This document shows positions 1-11,419 of a stretch of 64,000 bases of DNA, piece after piece. The notes under the pieces were generated by a model. It was not told where the DNA came from and searched no databases. It saw only the letters and a list, made by a program, of their open reading frames with translations. Positions within the stretch are counted from its first letter, which is position 1, and every line of letters starts with the position of its first letter. A program made the translations under genes and the position numbers. Origin of the DNA: Astragalus membranaceus (lineage: Eukaryota > Streptophyta > Magnoliopsida > Fabales > Fabaceae); the NCBI GenBank assembly GCA_039519185.1, contig CM076848.1, positions 31,663,917 through 31,727,916 of the forward strand, given 5' to 3'.

Positions 1-123
1 CGGCAGTAGTAGGGCTTCATTGAGATTTAAGAAGGCTTTGGAAGGTTTGACTTCTGTGGAATTGATAATGGACCTTGACAAAGTCGTAATGCTTAGTGAT
101 GGAAACTCCACTATCGAGAACTG
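1..123 (+). CDS. 3' terminal coding exon of an unidentified gene (partial)
   Basis: Frame 2 is open from the window edge to a TGA at 121-123 and encodes about 40 residues, starting GSSRASLRFKKALEGL and ending in SDGNSTIEN. The codons look ordinary and the region is not low complexity, so a last exon is plausible. The gene continues to the left of the window and I cannot name it. A possible splice acceptor (TTGCAG) follows at about 295-300, so a 3'UTR intron is possible. Confidence 0.4.
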
Positions 124-199
124 ACCTGTGAGGGTCTTTCCTTCCAAAGAACACAAAGAGTGGCGGATATATTCAATATTATTCATACACCTCAAATGA

Positions 200-206
200 C
201 ATATAC

Positions 207-255
<49 letters not shown>
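200..255. repeat. (TA)n microsatellite
   Basis: Nearly pure alternating A and T after an ATATACATATACAT lead-in. It abuts the possible solo LTR that starts with TG at 256; the same repeat resumes at 1684. Confidence 0.95.
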
Positions 256-259
<4 letters not shown>

Positions 260-1678
260 AAATTTTTTCTCAATCTGACGTTTGTTATATGCTTGCAGGA
301 GATGTATGAGTAACTTTGAGGAGTGTGTTTAGTCAAGCCCAGCTTGTCTAAACCCAAACCAAAGTTGCTGCTTTGTCCAACACAGCTTGTTCACCGGGTT
401 ATTGCGGAACCCAGACCCGGTTATATTGGACCACACGCGGATCCTTCTTGACCCGGTGTATAAGTGGTGTTCTTGAACCCTTCTTGACGGATCTTGAACA
501 CTTCTCACTGCTCTCTCTTTCTCTCTACCCTGGCTTCTCTCTTCTTCGTTCTCACCAAACCCTAGCTTGTAGCTCTCACCGTTAATGGTGATTGAAGCTG
601 CAGCTAGTGTTCTTCCACTGCTGATGATGATGATACTGCGATGATGGAACAAACCCCTTTGATTTTGTTCTGAGCGAATCACCTGAAGCTTCGTCTACCT
701 CACTTCTCACTTTGCGATGCCTTTGTTTGAAACGAAACTTCAATCGTGAGTTTGAATCACTCAAACTCACCTTAATCAGGTATGAAAACACTTTCAGTTT
801 AAGTAGGTTTCCTGCGTGTAGGTTTTCCCCAATCTTGGAAACCCTAATCTGTTTCTTTCTTTGATTTCAGGTAAGTGGAGTTAGGGTTTTGCTTCGTACC
901 TCTTGACGAAGGTAAAACACCTAAGATTTAACTGTACTTACTGATTAGATCTTGCTTGCAGACTTAACTTGTAACTGAAATCTGTTTATCTGCTTGCATG
1001 TACTTGATCTTGGCCTGAGTTCACACTTTGGTGATTTCACCCCATGAAATCACCCCTGAACAGATTCTCTTGAATAAAGGTAGTCACTTCCTTTATCCTC
1101 AGTCTGTTCCTCTTTCTCTGTTTTGTCCAAATACAAGCCCTAACCTTTTGTTTACTTGTATCTGGGTAAAACGCTGTTGGAGATGAATCTTGCTATGTTC
1201 AATACTTTGAACAACACCAAGAAACTGACATAGCACAGCAGGTATTCTTCTCTCTTACTCACTGGACTCTGTCTTTCTTTCCTGATTTCAATCCCTTGAT
1301 TGAAAACTAACCTTCTGATTCTCCTTCTTGCAAGGTAATACAATTCTCACAATTGTATAACTCTGGACTTCAAGAAGGTGAAAACTGGTGTATGGAGCTA
1401 ACTTGAGCAGGGAGTAAAGCTTAGAGAAGAGAACTTAGAAAATACTTGAATGTAAGAACAACAATGTAAATTCAATATTTTTCTGTGTATGACTGACTGA
1501 TTTTGTATGGACTGTACACTGTATATATATACATAGTTTTAGTTGGTTAGGTTGTTACACAAGTTGTAACTGCCCAACTAGCTCATAGGTTCAGTTAGTT
1601 AGGTGGTTACATAAGTTGTAACAGCCAAACTAACTTACTAGCCGTTTTAAAAATAAGTTTAGGTATTGATATTAAATC

Positions 1679-1683
<5 letters not shown>
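256..1683 (+). mobile_element. possible solo LTR inserted in a (TA)n tract
   Basis: The block begins TGTTAA and ends TCCAACA, and lies between two AT microsatellite tracts, so both flanks read ATATA (251-255 and 1684-1688). The inside is non-coding but promoter-like: pyrimidine-rich stretches, AAACCCTAG-type leader motifs near 560 and GT-AG-like signals, as in long plant LTRs. A second TGTTGGA at 1175 pairs better with the TCCAACA end, so the true left edge could be there. The TSD is uninformative because the target is low complexity. No coding capacity was recognised. Confidence 0.35.

Positions 1684-1758
<75 letters not shown>
1684..1758. repeat. (TA)n microsatellite
   Basis: About 75 bp of perfect alternating A/T. 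It produces spurious Ile-Tyr peptides on both strands. Confidence 0.97.
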
Positions 1759-1762
<4 letters not shown>

Positions 1763-1822
1763 GAATATTTTTATTTATACTTATACACCAAAACATTAAT
1801 AATAGACAACTCAATCTATACT

Positions 1823-2040
1823 GTTTTTTTAGCGTGTTATTGGTGAGTAGTATCCACCAGTTTTTGTCGGTGACTAATCTACGCTGGAGAACCTGGTTTA
1901 TCACCTGTATACCGGACTTTGCCGGTCCGTGTGGTTCTCCCCTCCCAACAAAGTCTTTGTCACACTCAAGACTTGAACCCGAACCCTTAGGAGTGAAATC
2001 CAAGCCCAATTACCGCTCGAACTAATTAACCCTTATCCGT
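1823..2040 (-). mobile_element. tRNA-derived SINE, minus strand
   Basis: A T-run at 1823-1830 is the poly(A) tail read on the minus strand. The complement of GACTTGAACCCGAAC (about 1971-1985) supplies a pol III B box. Flanking direct repeats AACTCAATCTATACT (1808-1822) and AACTCCATCTATACT (2041-2055) match at 14 of 15 bases and serve as the TSD. A related but diverged copy lies at about 25995-26155. Confidence 0.75.
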
Positions 2041-2081
2041 AACTCCATCTATACTCTAATCATGCATTTTGTTGACACATT

Positions 2082-3890
2082 TTCAACTTATTTACTAAAA
2101 CATCCTCTCTCTCTCTCTCTCAAGAAAAAATATAAGAAACAAACACTATTTTTTATCTTATTTAAACAATCAATTATCATTTTACCTTTATTTTAATGGT
2201 ATAATTGGAAAAACACGAGACGAGAGCTCCAGGAGAAAGAAAGTAGCGCCGCCGCCGCTGGGAGGGGGGGCTCCCTCCCCGGTTTCTTCCCCTCTCCTCG
2301 CAGTGCTCCTTCGCCCTGCTGTCGCTATTGGCTTCGGTCTGGTTGAGTCTGTTCCTCTAATCTGCGCTCCTTCTCTATGGATATGTGTTCGCGATCCACT
2401 GTTTCGCGACGCCTCTGCACTGCTGTGGCTTCGGTCTGGATGTTCCTGGATGTTCTCTGTGTTTCTCTTTTGGATATGTTGTTAAGCGATTTGGATCTCT
2501 TCGCGATCTGGATCTGGATAAGTTCTTGCGCCGTCGCCGTTTCGTGGTTGGATCTTCGACTTCGATTGTTCCGGTGGCTGTAAATTAATAAAAATGGGTT
2601 GGGCGCTGCTTGGGTTGGAACCGCCGTTGGGGGCTCCCTTTCCTCGGATCTGATCTCCTCTGTGACGTCCACGGCCTCTCCCCCGAGGCGTTGATGGTCG
2701 GATCTCCCTGTTGGTGGATCTGCGCGCTTTTGGAGGTACTATGGAGTGCTTCTGTTCGCGGTGGTTTGTGGCTCTGTTCGCGCAGGGGTTGGTTCTGAAG
2801 CGGTGTTTTGCGGTGTTTTGCGGTGGTTCACGGTGGTTTGTCTGATGTTCGCAATGGTGGCTGTCGTTTCGGACTTTGGACCCGTAGTCACGCCTCCTCT
2901 CCTTTTGTCGTGGGCACTTCTCCCTGTCGCTCGCGGTTTTGCTTGATTGTGCCACGGTGTTGGCCGGGGGCGCAAGTTCAACTTATTTACTAAAACATCC
3001 TCTCTCTCTCTCAAGAAAAAATATAAGAAACAAACACTATTTTTTATCTCATTTAAACAATCAATTATCATTTTACCTTTATTTTAATGGTATAATTGGA
3101 AAAACACGAAACGAGAGCTCCAGGAGAAAGAAAGTAGCGCCGCCGCCGCTGGGAGGGGGGGCTCCCTCCCCGGTTTCTTCCCCTCTCCTCTCAGTGCTCC
3201 TTCGCCCTGCTGTCGCTATTGGCTTCGGTCTGGTTGAGTCTGTTCCTCTAATCTGCGCTCCTTCTCTATGGATATGTGTTCGCGATCCACTGTTCCGCGA
3301 CGCCTCTGCACTGCTGTGGCTGCGCTGCTGTGGCTTCGGTCTGGATGTTCCTGGATGTTCTCTGTGTTTCTCTTTTGGATCTGTTGGATATGTTGTTAAG
3401 CGATTTGGATCTCTTCGCGATCTGGATCTGGATAAGTTCTTGCGTCGTCGCCGTTTCGTGGTTGGATCTTCGACTTCGATTGTTCCGGTGGCTGTAAATT
3501 AATAAAAATGGGTTGGGCGCTGCTTGGGTTGGAACCGTCGTTGGGGGCTCCCTTTCCTCGGATCTGATCTCCTCTGTGACGTCCACGGCCTCTCCCCCGA
3601 GGCGTTGATGGTCGGATCTCCCTGTTGGTGGATCTGCGCGCTTTTGGAGGTACTATGGAGTGCTTCTGTTCGCGGTGGTTTGTGGCTCTGTTCGCGCAGG
3701 GGTTGGTTCTGAAGCGGTGTTTTGCGGTGTTTCGCGCTGGTTCACGGTGGTTTGTCTGATGTTCGCAATGGTGGCTGTCGTTTCGGACTTTGGACCCACA
3801 GTCACGCCTCCTCTCCTTTTGTCGTGGGCACTTCTTCCTGTCGCTCGCGATTTTGCTTGATTGTGCCACGGTGTTGGCCGGGGGCGCAAG
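2082..3890. repeat. ~900-bp direct tandem duplication
   Basis: Copy 1 is 2082-2976 and copy 2 is 2977-3890. Both begin TTCAACTTATTTAC and end GGGGGCGCAAG, and are nearly identical. Small differences include a changed CT run near 2106/3000 and short repeats of GCTGTGGCT and GGATCTGTT type added in copy 2 near 3315-3395. The unit covers about 125 bp of sequence left of the retroposon plus its GC-rich 5' part, so the duplication arose after that insertion. Confidence 0.9.
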
Positions 3891-4461
3891 GCCGCGGTGG
3901 TGGTTGGTGGCTCGGCTACCTCGATCAAGCTAGGTGTTGTCGCGGTGTTGGCCGGTAGCACGACTTCGCGATGGTGGCTGGAGTCACGGCGCCGGATGTC
4001 AGGGGGGTGTGCTGTCGGTGGGTGCTGATTCGATAGTTTGTACCTTGTCGGACGCCAGATTGCAGTTTGCAGATCGCCGGGCTCCTCCCCCTTTGCCTTC
4101 TGCTTCTTTGCCCCCTCCCAATCGTCTCCGGGCCTTCACCTCTAACCTCGATCCTTTGTGATGTGCTTAATGTGAGGATAGCGAGGTGATGCAGGCTGTT
4201 GTGGTTTGGAGTGTGAGTTCAGGAGGTGGTGGGTGGAGGTTGTGTGGGGACTCTCAGGTGTTGCCCTGCCTCCTTTCGGGTTTTCTGTTCGCCTTAGAAT
4301 TTCTTCCATTAGAGTTCTATGATTGTTTATTTTAGAGGCCTTGTTGGGCATTCTATTATTGTCCTTATTACCAAGGGTTTTGGTCTAGTCCCCCCTTGTG
4401 CTTTTTATATCTCTCTTTATTTTATTAATAAATTCGGGCTGACTGCCTGTTTGATTAAAAA
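2207..4461 (+). mobile_element. LINE-like non-autonomous retroposon with internal duplication
   Basis: The element starts at GGAAAAACACGAGACGAGAG and ends in a short A-run at 4456-4461. Direct repeats AATGGTATAATT at 2195-2206 and 4462-4473 give a 12-bp TSD. The 5' part is GC-rich (GCCGCCGCCGCT near 2247), which is unlike the AT-rich surroundings and resembles a plant LINE 5'UTR. The 3' part reads like a LINE tail (TTTATTTTATTAATAAATTCGGG). I see no reverse transcriptase or endonuclease. Open frames exist on both strands only because the sequence is GC-rich. Without the duplication it would be about 1.36 kb. Confidence 0.65.
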
Positions 4462-4609
4462 AATGGTATAATTAAATTTAAACAATCAATTACCATTTTA
4501 CCTTTATTTTAATGGTATAATTAAATGTAGTAATAAAAACTATCATTTAATGAAAAAGATAAAAAAATAAAAGTTTGGAATCTAATCCAAGAATAGTCAC
4601 ATGACATTT

Positions 4610-4821
4610 ATTACCTAAGAGCATTTGGATGAGATGGTAGGTGTCTCTTCGAGCTTAACCAAGGTCATGTGTTCGAATTCAGCCTTGGGCATGCAGCCGT
4701 GTTAAATCTCTTGAGGGAGAGTTTTGTCGCCCATCGTGGTCCTACACGGCGGTCCTACACTGCTCGAGGGATAAGTCACCGCAGTTGCGCGCAAAGAATA
4801 CCCGGTTTATTAAAAAAAAAC
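4610..4821 (+). mobile_element. tRNA-derived SINE, plus strand
   Basis: An A-box-like GAGATGGTAGGTGTC lies near 4632 and a B box GTGTTCGAATTC near 4669. An A9 tail lies at 4812-4820. The flanks carry AGTCACATGACATTT (4595-4609) and AGTCACATGGCATTT (4822-4836), a 15-bp TSD with one mismatch. Confidence 0.8.
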
Positions 4822-4836
4822 AGTCACATGGCATTT

Positions 4837-5171
4837 TTTTAGATGGCTTTCCACTATCAGTTTCTGTTTTCTAAATATCATATGTCTATATATAATATAA
4901 CTTTCAAAAATTCATATGCACATTGACCTAATTGTAAGTCGACCATCGGTGTGAGTTTTAAAATTCCCCTCTCAACATATACTCCTTCAATTTCATAAAC
5001 ATGCCCTATACTGGAAAACTGAAGCTGTCAAATGATGGTGGGAATTTGAAGGTGGAATGCACACAAGATTAGATGCAATCCAAAAACCACGAACAACAAT
5101 ATGGATAAACCAAAAAAAACCTGAAAAAAAAAATAGTGTGGATTAATGATTTTTGGTACAAAAAGTGTTGG

Positions 5172-5205
<34 letters not shown>

Positions 5206-5718
5206 GACAATATTTTTATTTATTAGACCCAAAATATAATTTGAGCACACAAAATTCGACTTTTGCTTCAATCATTTTCCAAACAAACAAAATATGCATA
5301 TTCAACAATTTGCAATTTGTCAAAAAAAAAAACATTTGCAAGAAGACTTGCTTCAAATTTCTGATAATGTTATCCAAAAAGATAAATTTAAAAACAAACA
5401 GAAAGATCCACTAGAGAGCTCAAACTTTATCAGCTGGAATTACAAACCATGGACAGAAGAAACCCCTCACTTATCCGAATTTGCATAAAAGCCACATTTC
5501 CCTTTCATGCGAAACTATATAAGGAATACTGGAATACTGGAATAGAAAGACAAAAGGGCAAGCAAAATGAAAATAAAGTTGTCAATGTGACAGTTTGACC
5601 TACTGTTTAAGTGCATAACAGGAACAAAAGAAACACATGCAAAATTAATACTAGTAAGCAAAGATCTACAAAGCAAAAAACGATTCATGAGACAGAACCA
5701 TAATGTCTACACGTAACT
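4837..5718. other. AT-rich intergenic DNA and 3'UTR of the NET-like gene
   Basis: A (TTA)n microsatellite lies at 5175-5205. The part next to 5719 should be the 3'UTR and terminator of the minus-strand gene. I see no supported gene; a 64-codon frame at 5294-5488 is A-rich and shows no coding signature. Confidence 0.6.
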
Positions 5719-7302
5719 TTAAGAAGCCATAACAGCATGACGCCTCTGCCCAGCAAATGCTCTAAGAAGTTCTTGATATCCACCCCTATAGTACTCAAGT
5801 GAAAAGCACAATTGCCTGATTGCCTCCCTTTTCTCCTCAGCCCGTCTAGTCACCTCCTTTGCAAGTTCTTCCACTTTCAATTTCAAGCCATTTATGAGAT
5901 TCACCATAGTTTCATATCCAAACATCAGCTCCTGCTTTTGTGCGCGTAGCTGGACAAGGTCTCCTTCCATATTTGCTATTTCATCATCTTTGGAGCTTAT
6001 CACCGCCTTCAGTTTATCAATCTTAGCATTGGCTTCATCTCTTTCTGTCATGAGCATGTCAAATTTTAACTTATGTCTGTCAAATTCCTTATTCACAGCT
6101 TCTAAATTATGTCTTCTCTGATCAAGTTCTTCCTTCAAAGAACTAATTTCTCCATGCAAATCCAATTTTTTATCAACCTGCAGCATAACTTCCTTATTTA
6201 CAGCTTCTAATTCACGCATTCTCATACAAAGTTCTTCTTTCAAGGTACTGATTTTCTGTTGCAAAACCATTTGTTCACAAGCATGCAGCTCCTTCTGTTC
6301 CAAATTTTCAGCTTCATATTGCCTTAATTTTTTTTCTAATGCATTGCTTCTAGCCTTCCATTCCTCCAGTTGAGAGGTCAACTCTGTTGCCATTTCTATT
6401 ATATTAGATTCCAGCTTGTCTTTCTCCAAAGTGAACTGTTTCTGCGCATCAAGCATTTTGGTCTTCAAATTTTGCACCTTAAGCTCAAGGCTAGTTTCAT
6501 TAGATTTATACCACGAAATCCTTTCTTCTAGCTCTTGAATCTGCTTTCTCCATGTATTAAACTGACACTCTAATTTAGCCGCATTTTCCTCTGTTACTTC
6601 AAGCTTACCTTGCAAATGATGAGTCTCAGATGACTTAATTCCAAGTTCATTTGTTAATCTTGCAAGTACATCATTTGATTTCTTAAGCTGTGTATTAGCC
6701 ACCTCCAGCTGTTCCACCAAGTTTGCAATCTTGTAGCAACAATCTGGAACATGAGTCTCCAATTCAGCTGTTTGTTTTTGCAACTCTAGTGCCCGTTCTT
6801 TTTCATATGCAAGATCATCCTCTTTTAACTTCAATTCTTTCTGCACATTATCAAGCTGAACTTCATTTTTCTCAATTTGACTCTTCAATTTGACAACCAC
6901 TTCTTCAGAAAGCTGAAGTTTATAATTGGAAACTCGTAGCTCTTCTTCATTTTCAATGAACTTCTTGAGCAACCCATCATAACTTCTATTCTCTCTCTCC
7001 CACAACATACGAGCATTTGCTTTTTCCTCTCCAACACACTGATTTTGTTGTTTCATATCAGAAATGATTACAGGCGGGATAACATATTCGGAGTCTGAAT
7101 CCCAAGATGGCGAGGAAGGTGATCTAGGGCCCTCCTTCAAGGAAGCCACGGAGCTATCACCACTCGATTCAGCTGACAAGTCCATATTTAGAGGCTGAAG
7201 GCCAGACTTCTGCGATACCTGCTTATGATATGGAGTGTAATATGGAGTCCCCAATAGTTTCCCTTGCTCAAAATCTACATCAGAATTATCATAGCCCTCC
7301 AT
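5719..7302 (-). CDS. NET/KIP1-like coiled-coil protein lacking the NAB domain
   Basis: A single 527-codon exon. Residues 1-80 are acidic and Ser/Pro-rich. From about residue 95 to 500 there is almost continuous heptad-rich, Glu/Lys/Leu-rich coiled coil. The C-terminus, EEKREAIRQLCFSLEYYRGG and on to the end, is the conserved tail found in NETWORKED/KIP1-like and CIP1-like proteins. NET proteins bind actin through an N-terminal NAB domain with Trp-rich motifs, and none is present here. ATG 7302 is the start because an acceptor-like TTTCAG sits directly before it, so the upstream exon is 5'UTR. It probably acts as a cytoskeleton or membrane-linked scaffold. Alternatives are a COP1-interactive-protein-like or myosin-like annotation. 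Confidence 0.85.
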   Translation of the reverse strand: MEGYDNSDVDFEQGKLLGTPYYTPYHKQVSQKSGLQPLNMDLSAESSGDSSVASLKEGPRSPSSPSWDSDSEYVIPPVIISDMKQQNQCVGEEKANARMLWERENRSYDGLLKKFIENEEELRVSNYKLQLSEEVVVKLKSQIEKNEVQLDNVQKELKLKEDDLAYEKERALELQKQTAELETHVPDCCYKIANLVEQLEVANTQLKKSNDVLARLTNELGIKSSETHHLQGKLEVTEENAAKLECQFNTWRKQIQELEERISWYKSNETSLELKVQNLKTKMLDAQKQFTLEKDKLESNIIEMATELTSQLEEWKARSNALEKKLRQYEAENLEQKELHACEQMVLQQKISTLKEELCMRMRELEAVNKEVMLQVDKKLDLHGEISSLKEELDQRRHNLEAVNKEFDRHKLKFDMLMTERDEANAKIDKLKAVISSKDDEIANMEGDLVQLRAQKQELMFGYETMVNLINGLKLKVEELAKEVTRRAEEKREAIRQLCFSLEYYRGGYQELLRAFAGQRRHAVMAS

Positions 7303-8313
7303 CTGAAACTACAAAGGTAAAATCTATTATAACAACTCAGCACTAGAAAAAAAATAAAAATATTAAAACTTAAAAGGTATGTCTTTTTTCCATTCCAATC
7401 ATCAACAATTGGCAAGGAATAACTCATTCTAATTACAAATTCGAAAAGAAATAAATAAAACTGCATTTCTTTTTCTTTTTCTCAGATTGAAGTAAACCTA
7501 ATATTGATCATAAAACTAAAACAATTTTAAAATGCAGCTCTTTGTTAAAATATCAAAATTCCACATATACATGCACAACGATACAATCTAGGTTTAAAAC
7601 CCTAAACGGCGTGAAAATTATGAGCAGTAAATCGCACATAACGCTTCACATTGTTTGTGTATTAGTGTGCTGTTGTATTTATTTACATAATCAAAGCTCA
7701 ACTTCAACAACAAATTAATTAAAACTAAGATTCGAGAGTATAATCAAAAATCGGGCTCGAGCTCACTCACATATGCAGTATAACAGCTCAAGCAAGAGGA
7801 ATTACGATGAATCAGCAACAGAAAATCACAAATACATGAAATCGAGACGGAAATCATAAAAGCACAAAAACAGAGAGAAGAAAGTGATGATATGGTTGCT
7901 CACTAACCTGATCTGTAGGAAAGAGAAAGAAGGAAAACGAAAAAAGAGAAGCGATGAAAAACGAACGGCGATTTTTTCTCACTGGAATTGAATGAATGAG
8001 TAGAGAAGAGTGAGAACAAATGAAAAAAAGTAGAGTGGTTGGGCTGTTTTAAAAGAGAGAGGAAAAAGCCAAACAAAAAGTTGAAGTAGACTATGAAACG
8101 GCCCCTCAATTTCGGGTTCAGTTGTGTGTATCCCGCCTTTCTCTGCTTCAAATTTTAATTAGGTTTTCTATTATTTATTTTCAAAATTAACTCATATTTC
8201 ACTTCAATTATTTACTTATCCAATATCTAGCCAAACAAAATGTTATCCTATATGTTCTCCAATCAAAGCCTTTTTTTTTGACAAACAATTAAAAGAATAA
8301 CACATGTGGATTT
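7303..8313 (-). promoter_or_regulatory. 5'UTR intron, 5'UTR exon and promoter region of the NET-like gene
   Basis: On the minus strand, ATCAG/GTTAGTGAGC near 7903-7912 is a good donor that pairs with TTTCAG just before ATG 7302, giving a 5'UTR intron of about 600 bp. Purine/pyrimidine-biased sequence from 7913 to about 8070 fits a 5'UTR. The rest, up to the LINE remnant at 8324, is AT-rich promoter or intergenic DNA. No TATA box could be assigned with confidence. Confidence 0.55.
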
Positions 8314-11155
8314 AAATAAAACACTCATTCTCATCACTTGTATTCACTCGGAGGAGGATGCGGTCTGCATTTTGTGTAGGTCTCACATTGAGGATTCTCA
8401 TCACTTGTTTTTGGCTTGCGATTTTTCTTTGAGGGTGTGGGGTAGGGGTGTTCAAAACCGAACCAAACCAATAGAAAATCGCAAACCGAACCAAACCAAA
8501 CTGAAAACCGCAAAAAACCGATTTCTATTGGTTCTGTTCGGTTTTTTTATTACTGAACCGAGCGGTTCGGTTCGGTTCTCGGTTCTTATTTCAGCAACCA
8601 AACTGAACCGAACCAAACCGCTAAAATGCTATGTACAGTTTTTTTGTTATGATTAACCTAATAGCTTATGGGGCTCGCAACAGTCAACACAGCCCAACCC
8701 CATACCATAACCCGAAAATAGAAACACGGCCCTCTCAGTTCTCTTCTCACTCACGTTCAGTCACGCCGCAAACCCTATCTCACGCAAACCCTATCTCATT
8801 CTCTCTCAGTTCTCACTTCACTCACACACGGCCTCTCTCAGTTCTCGCACTTCTCAGTTCTCACGCTCACAGCTCTCTTAGTTTCTCATAGTCTCTCACA
8901 GAGTCACAGCCACAAGTTCGATTTTTTCTTTGGTTTATTGATTTCGATTTTGCCTTCGTTTCTGAATGTTGAATCAATGTATCACACACACGTTTTCTGT
9001 AGAAGTATCACATAATCACACACACGTTTTGCCTTCGTTTTTCTGATTTCGTTTTTGCCTTCGTTTTATTGATTTTGATTATGCCTTCGTTTTATTGATT
9101 TTGATTATGCCTTCGTTTTAATAAGGTTTTACAGTTGATAGCCTTTATCAGTTTCTGTATTATCAGTTTTTGTATTCTTTATCAGTTTCGCTTTTGCCTT
9201 CGTTTTATTATCAGTTTCGTTTCTGTATTTGTTTTGCCTTCGTTTTATTGAGTTTATATTTTATTTTAAATTTTAGACATGACAGTTGATACTGAAGTAA
9301 ACTCTGTTGCTGCCCCTAATGTTTCCGTGATCGAAAATCAGGTAATTGCTCCCCTATCACAATTTGTTGAATCTGAATAGTATTTTAGAATATATTGTCA
9401 TTCTTACTTTATCTAATGTCCTGTTTTATGTCATTTGCAGGCTGAAAATAGCCCATCACTCATGCCAACAACGGAACCGCAAACTATTAATTTGGAAACC
9501 GTGGAAGGTTCCAATCCTCAAAAGAAGAGGAAAGCTAGAGAAGCACTTACAAATGCAAATGATGATACTAATGGTGGAGATCCAGGTAAACGAAAACCTT
9601 ATAGGCCTAATGGTGGAGATCCTACTCAAAGCACTCTTAGTATTCAAGGATTGAAAAAAGAAAATGGTAGTGCACTTGTTGGTGTCCATTTTGATGTTGA
9701 TGCATGTAGACAAGCTTTAGATAGAATGATAATTGTGGATGAGTTGCCTTTTTCGTTTGTTGAAAATGAAGGATTTCGTCATTTTATGAGTGTTGCACAA
9801 CCTAGAATCCTGATTCCCAGAAGGATTACGATTGCTAGGGACTGTTTGACTCTTTACACAAGTGAGAAACATAAGTTAAGAAGCATGTTTACTAAAACAA
9901 ATCAAAGTGTTAGTCTAACAACTAATACATGGACTTCTATGCAAAATATTAATTATATGGTTCTTACTTCACATTTTATGGATCAAGATTGGAAGTTGCA
10001 TAAAAGAATTTTTAATTTTTGTCCAATTACGTCTTATAGGGGTGAGATAATTGGCAAAAAGATTGAAAAGTGTTTGGAGGGTTGGATAATTGATAAGGTT
10101 TTCACCATCACAGTTGATAATGCTAGTTCTAATGATCTCGCTATCACTTACCTAAAAGGTAGAATGGATGATTGGAATTCGCATCCATTAAAAGGGGAAC
10201 ATTTGCATGTTAGGTGTTGTGCGCATATTCTTAATCTTACTGTCAATGATGGATTGAAGGACATGCATTCTTCAATTATAAAATTAGGAGTGCTGTTAGA
10301 TATGCCTGTCATTGAACATTCTTCATAGAAGGACATGCATTCTTCATTGAACATTGTGCTATATTGGATACATTCAAGACTTGGATGGGACTTGCTGACC
10401 CATTACTTGCAAAAATGGCTGAAAAGATGATGGCTAAATATAGTAAGTATTGGGGTGACGTCAGAAAGATGAATATGTTGGTCTTTGTTGCTGTGATTTT
10501 TGATCCTCGGTGTAAGTTTCAGTTTATTAAGTGGGGCTTGAATAAGGGTTATGAAAAGGAAGTTGTTGATTCTTTGTGTGAAAAGGTAAAGGAAACATTA
10601 TATAAAATGTTTGAGGGCTATAGGGATTTCTATAATGAAGGCCAAACTGAAATTGCTACACAAGGAATGGAAATATCAGATGTTGTTGCATCTTCTAATC
10701 AAATTGATGATGAATTTGAGAAGGACATGGACAAAGATCAGAATCTCAGTAAAAATGAAGTGGATATGTATCTCACGGAGCCTAGGGAGAAGAAATGTCC
10801 AGATTTTGACATCTTTAACTGGTGGAAGGTAAATTCTACTAAATACCCTACTCTTGGTTTAATGGCTAGAGACATATTGGCTATGCCCATATCTACTGTT
10901 GCTTCGGAGTCCGCTTTCAGTACTGGAGGTAGAGTTCTTAGTTCTTATAGAAGCTCTCTTACACCACAAACTGTTGAAGCTTTAATTTGTGCACAAAATT
11001 GGTTAAGTTCCTCCTCTTTGTCGGTGGATATTGAAGAGCTCTTGGAAGACTTGGAAAAGCTGGAAGAAGGTATATATGTGTTGTAAATTCTATTTTGTGA
11101 AATTACAATTATTTTTTTTGTCTAACTTTTGTTAATCACTACAACATTTGGACCC

Positions 11156-11412
11156 TATGGCAACGCCTAAAATTGCAACGCCAAAAAAAACCGTTGCCTT
11201 ATCCAACAATGGCAACGATTTTTTGAACCCGTTGTTGTTTCATTTTTTTTCTTTTTTTTTAAATGGCAACGGCTGAAAACCGTTGCCATAAGGTCTACGG
11301 CAACGGTTATTTGATTAATCTTTAGGCAACGGTTAAAAAACGTTCCCATAATGTCTACGGCAACGGTTATTTGGTAAAGCTTTAGTCAACGGTTATAAAA
11401 CGTTGCCATAGA
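11156..11412. repeat. left subterminal repeat cluster of the CACTA
   Basis: Several copies of GGCAACGGTT and AACCGTTGCC (or AACGTTGCC) alternate in orientation. In En/Spm-type elements such repeats bind the element's own TnpA-like protein; that role is inferred here from position and repetition. Confidence 0.85.
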
Positions 11413-11419
11413 GACTATT

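Noticed and set aside
329..791. Minus-strand frames of 117 and 69 codons
   Set aside because: They lie in the possible LTR, overlap each other, and show no protein family; treated as chance frames.
1659..2025. Long frames rich in Ile-Tyr on both strands
   Set aside because: They are translations of the (TA)n microsatellite running into a SINE. The same applies to frames at 33882-34073 and 35992-36237.
2303..4351. Many overlapping frames on both strands
   Set aside because: The GC-rich retroposon lacks stops by composition; peptides repeat with the tandem duplication and match no family.
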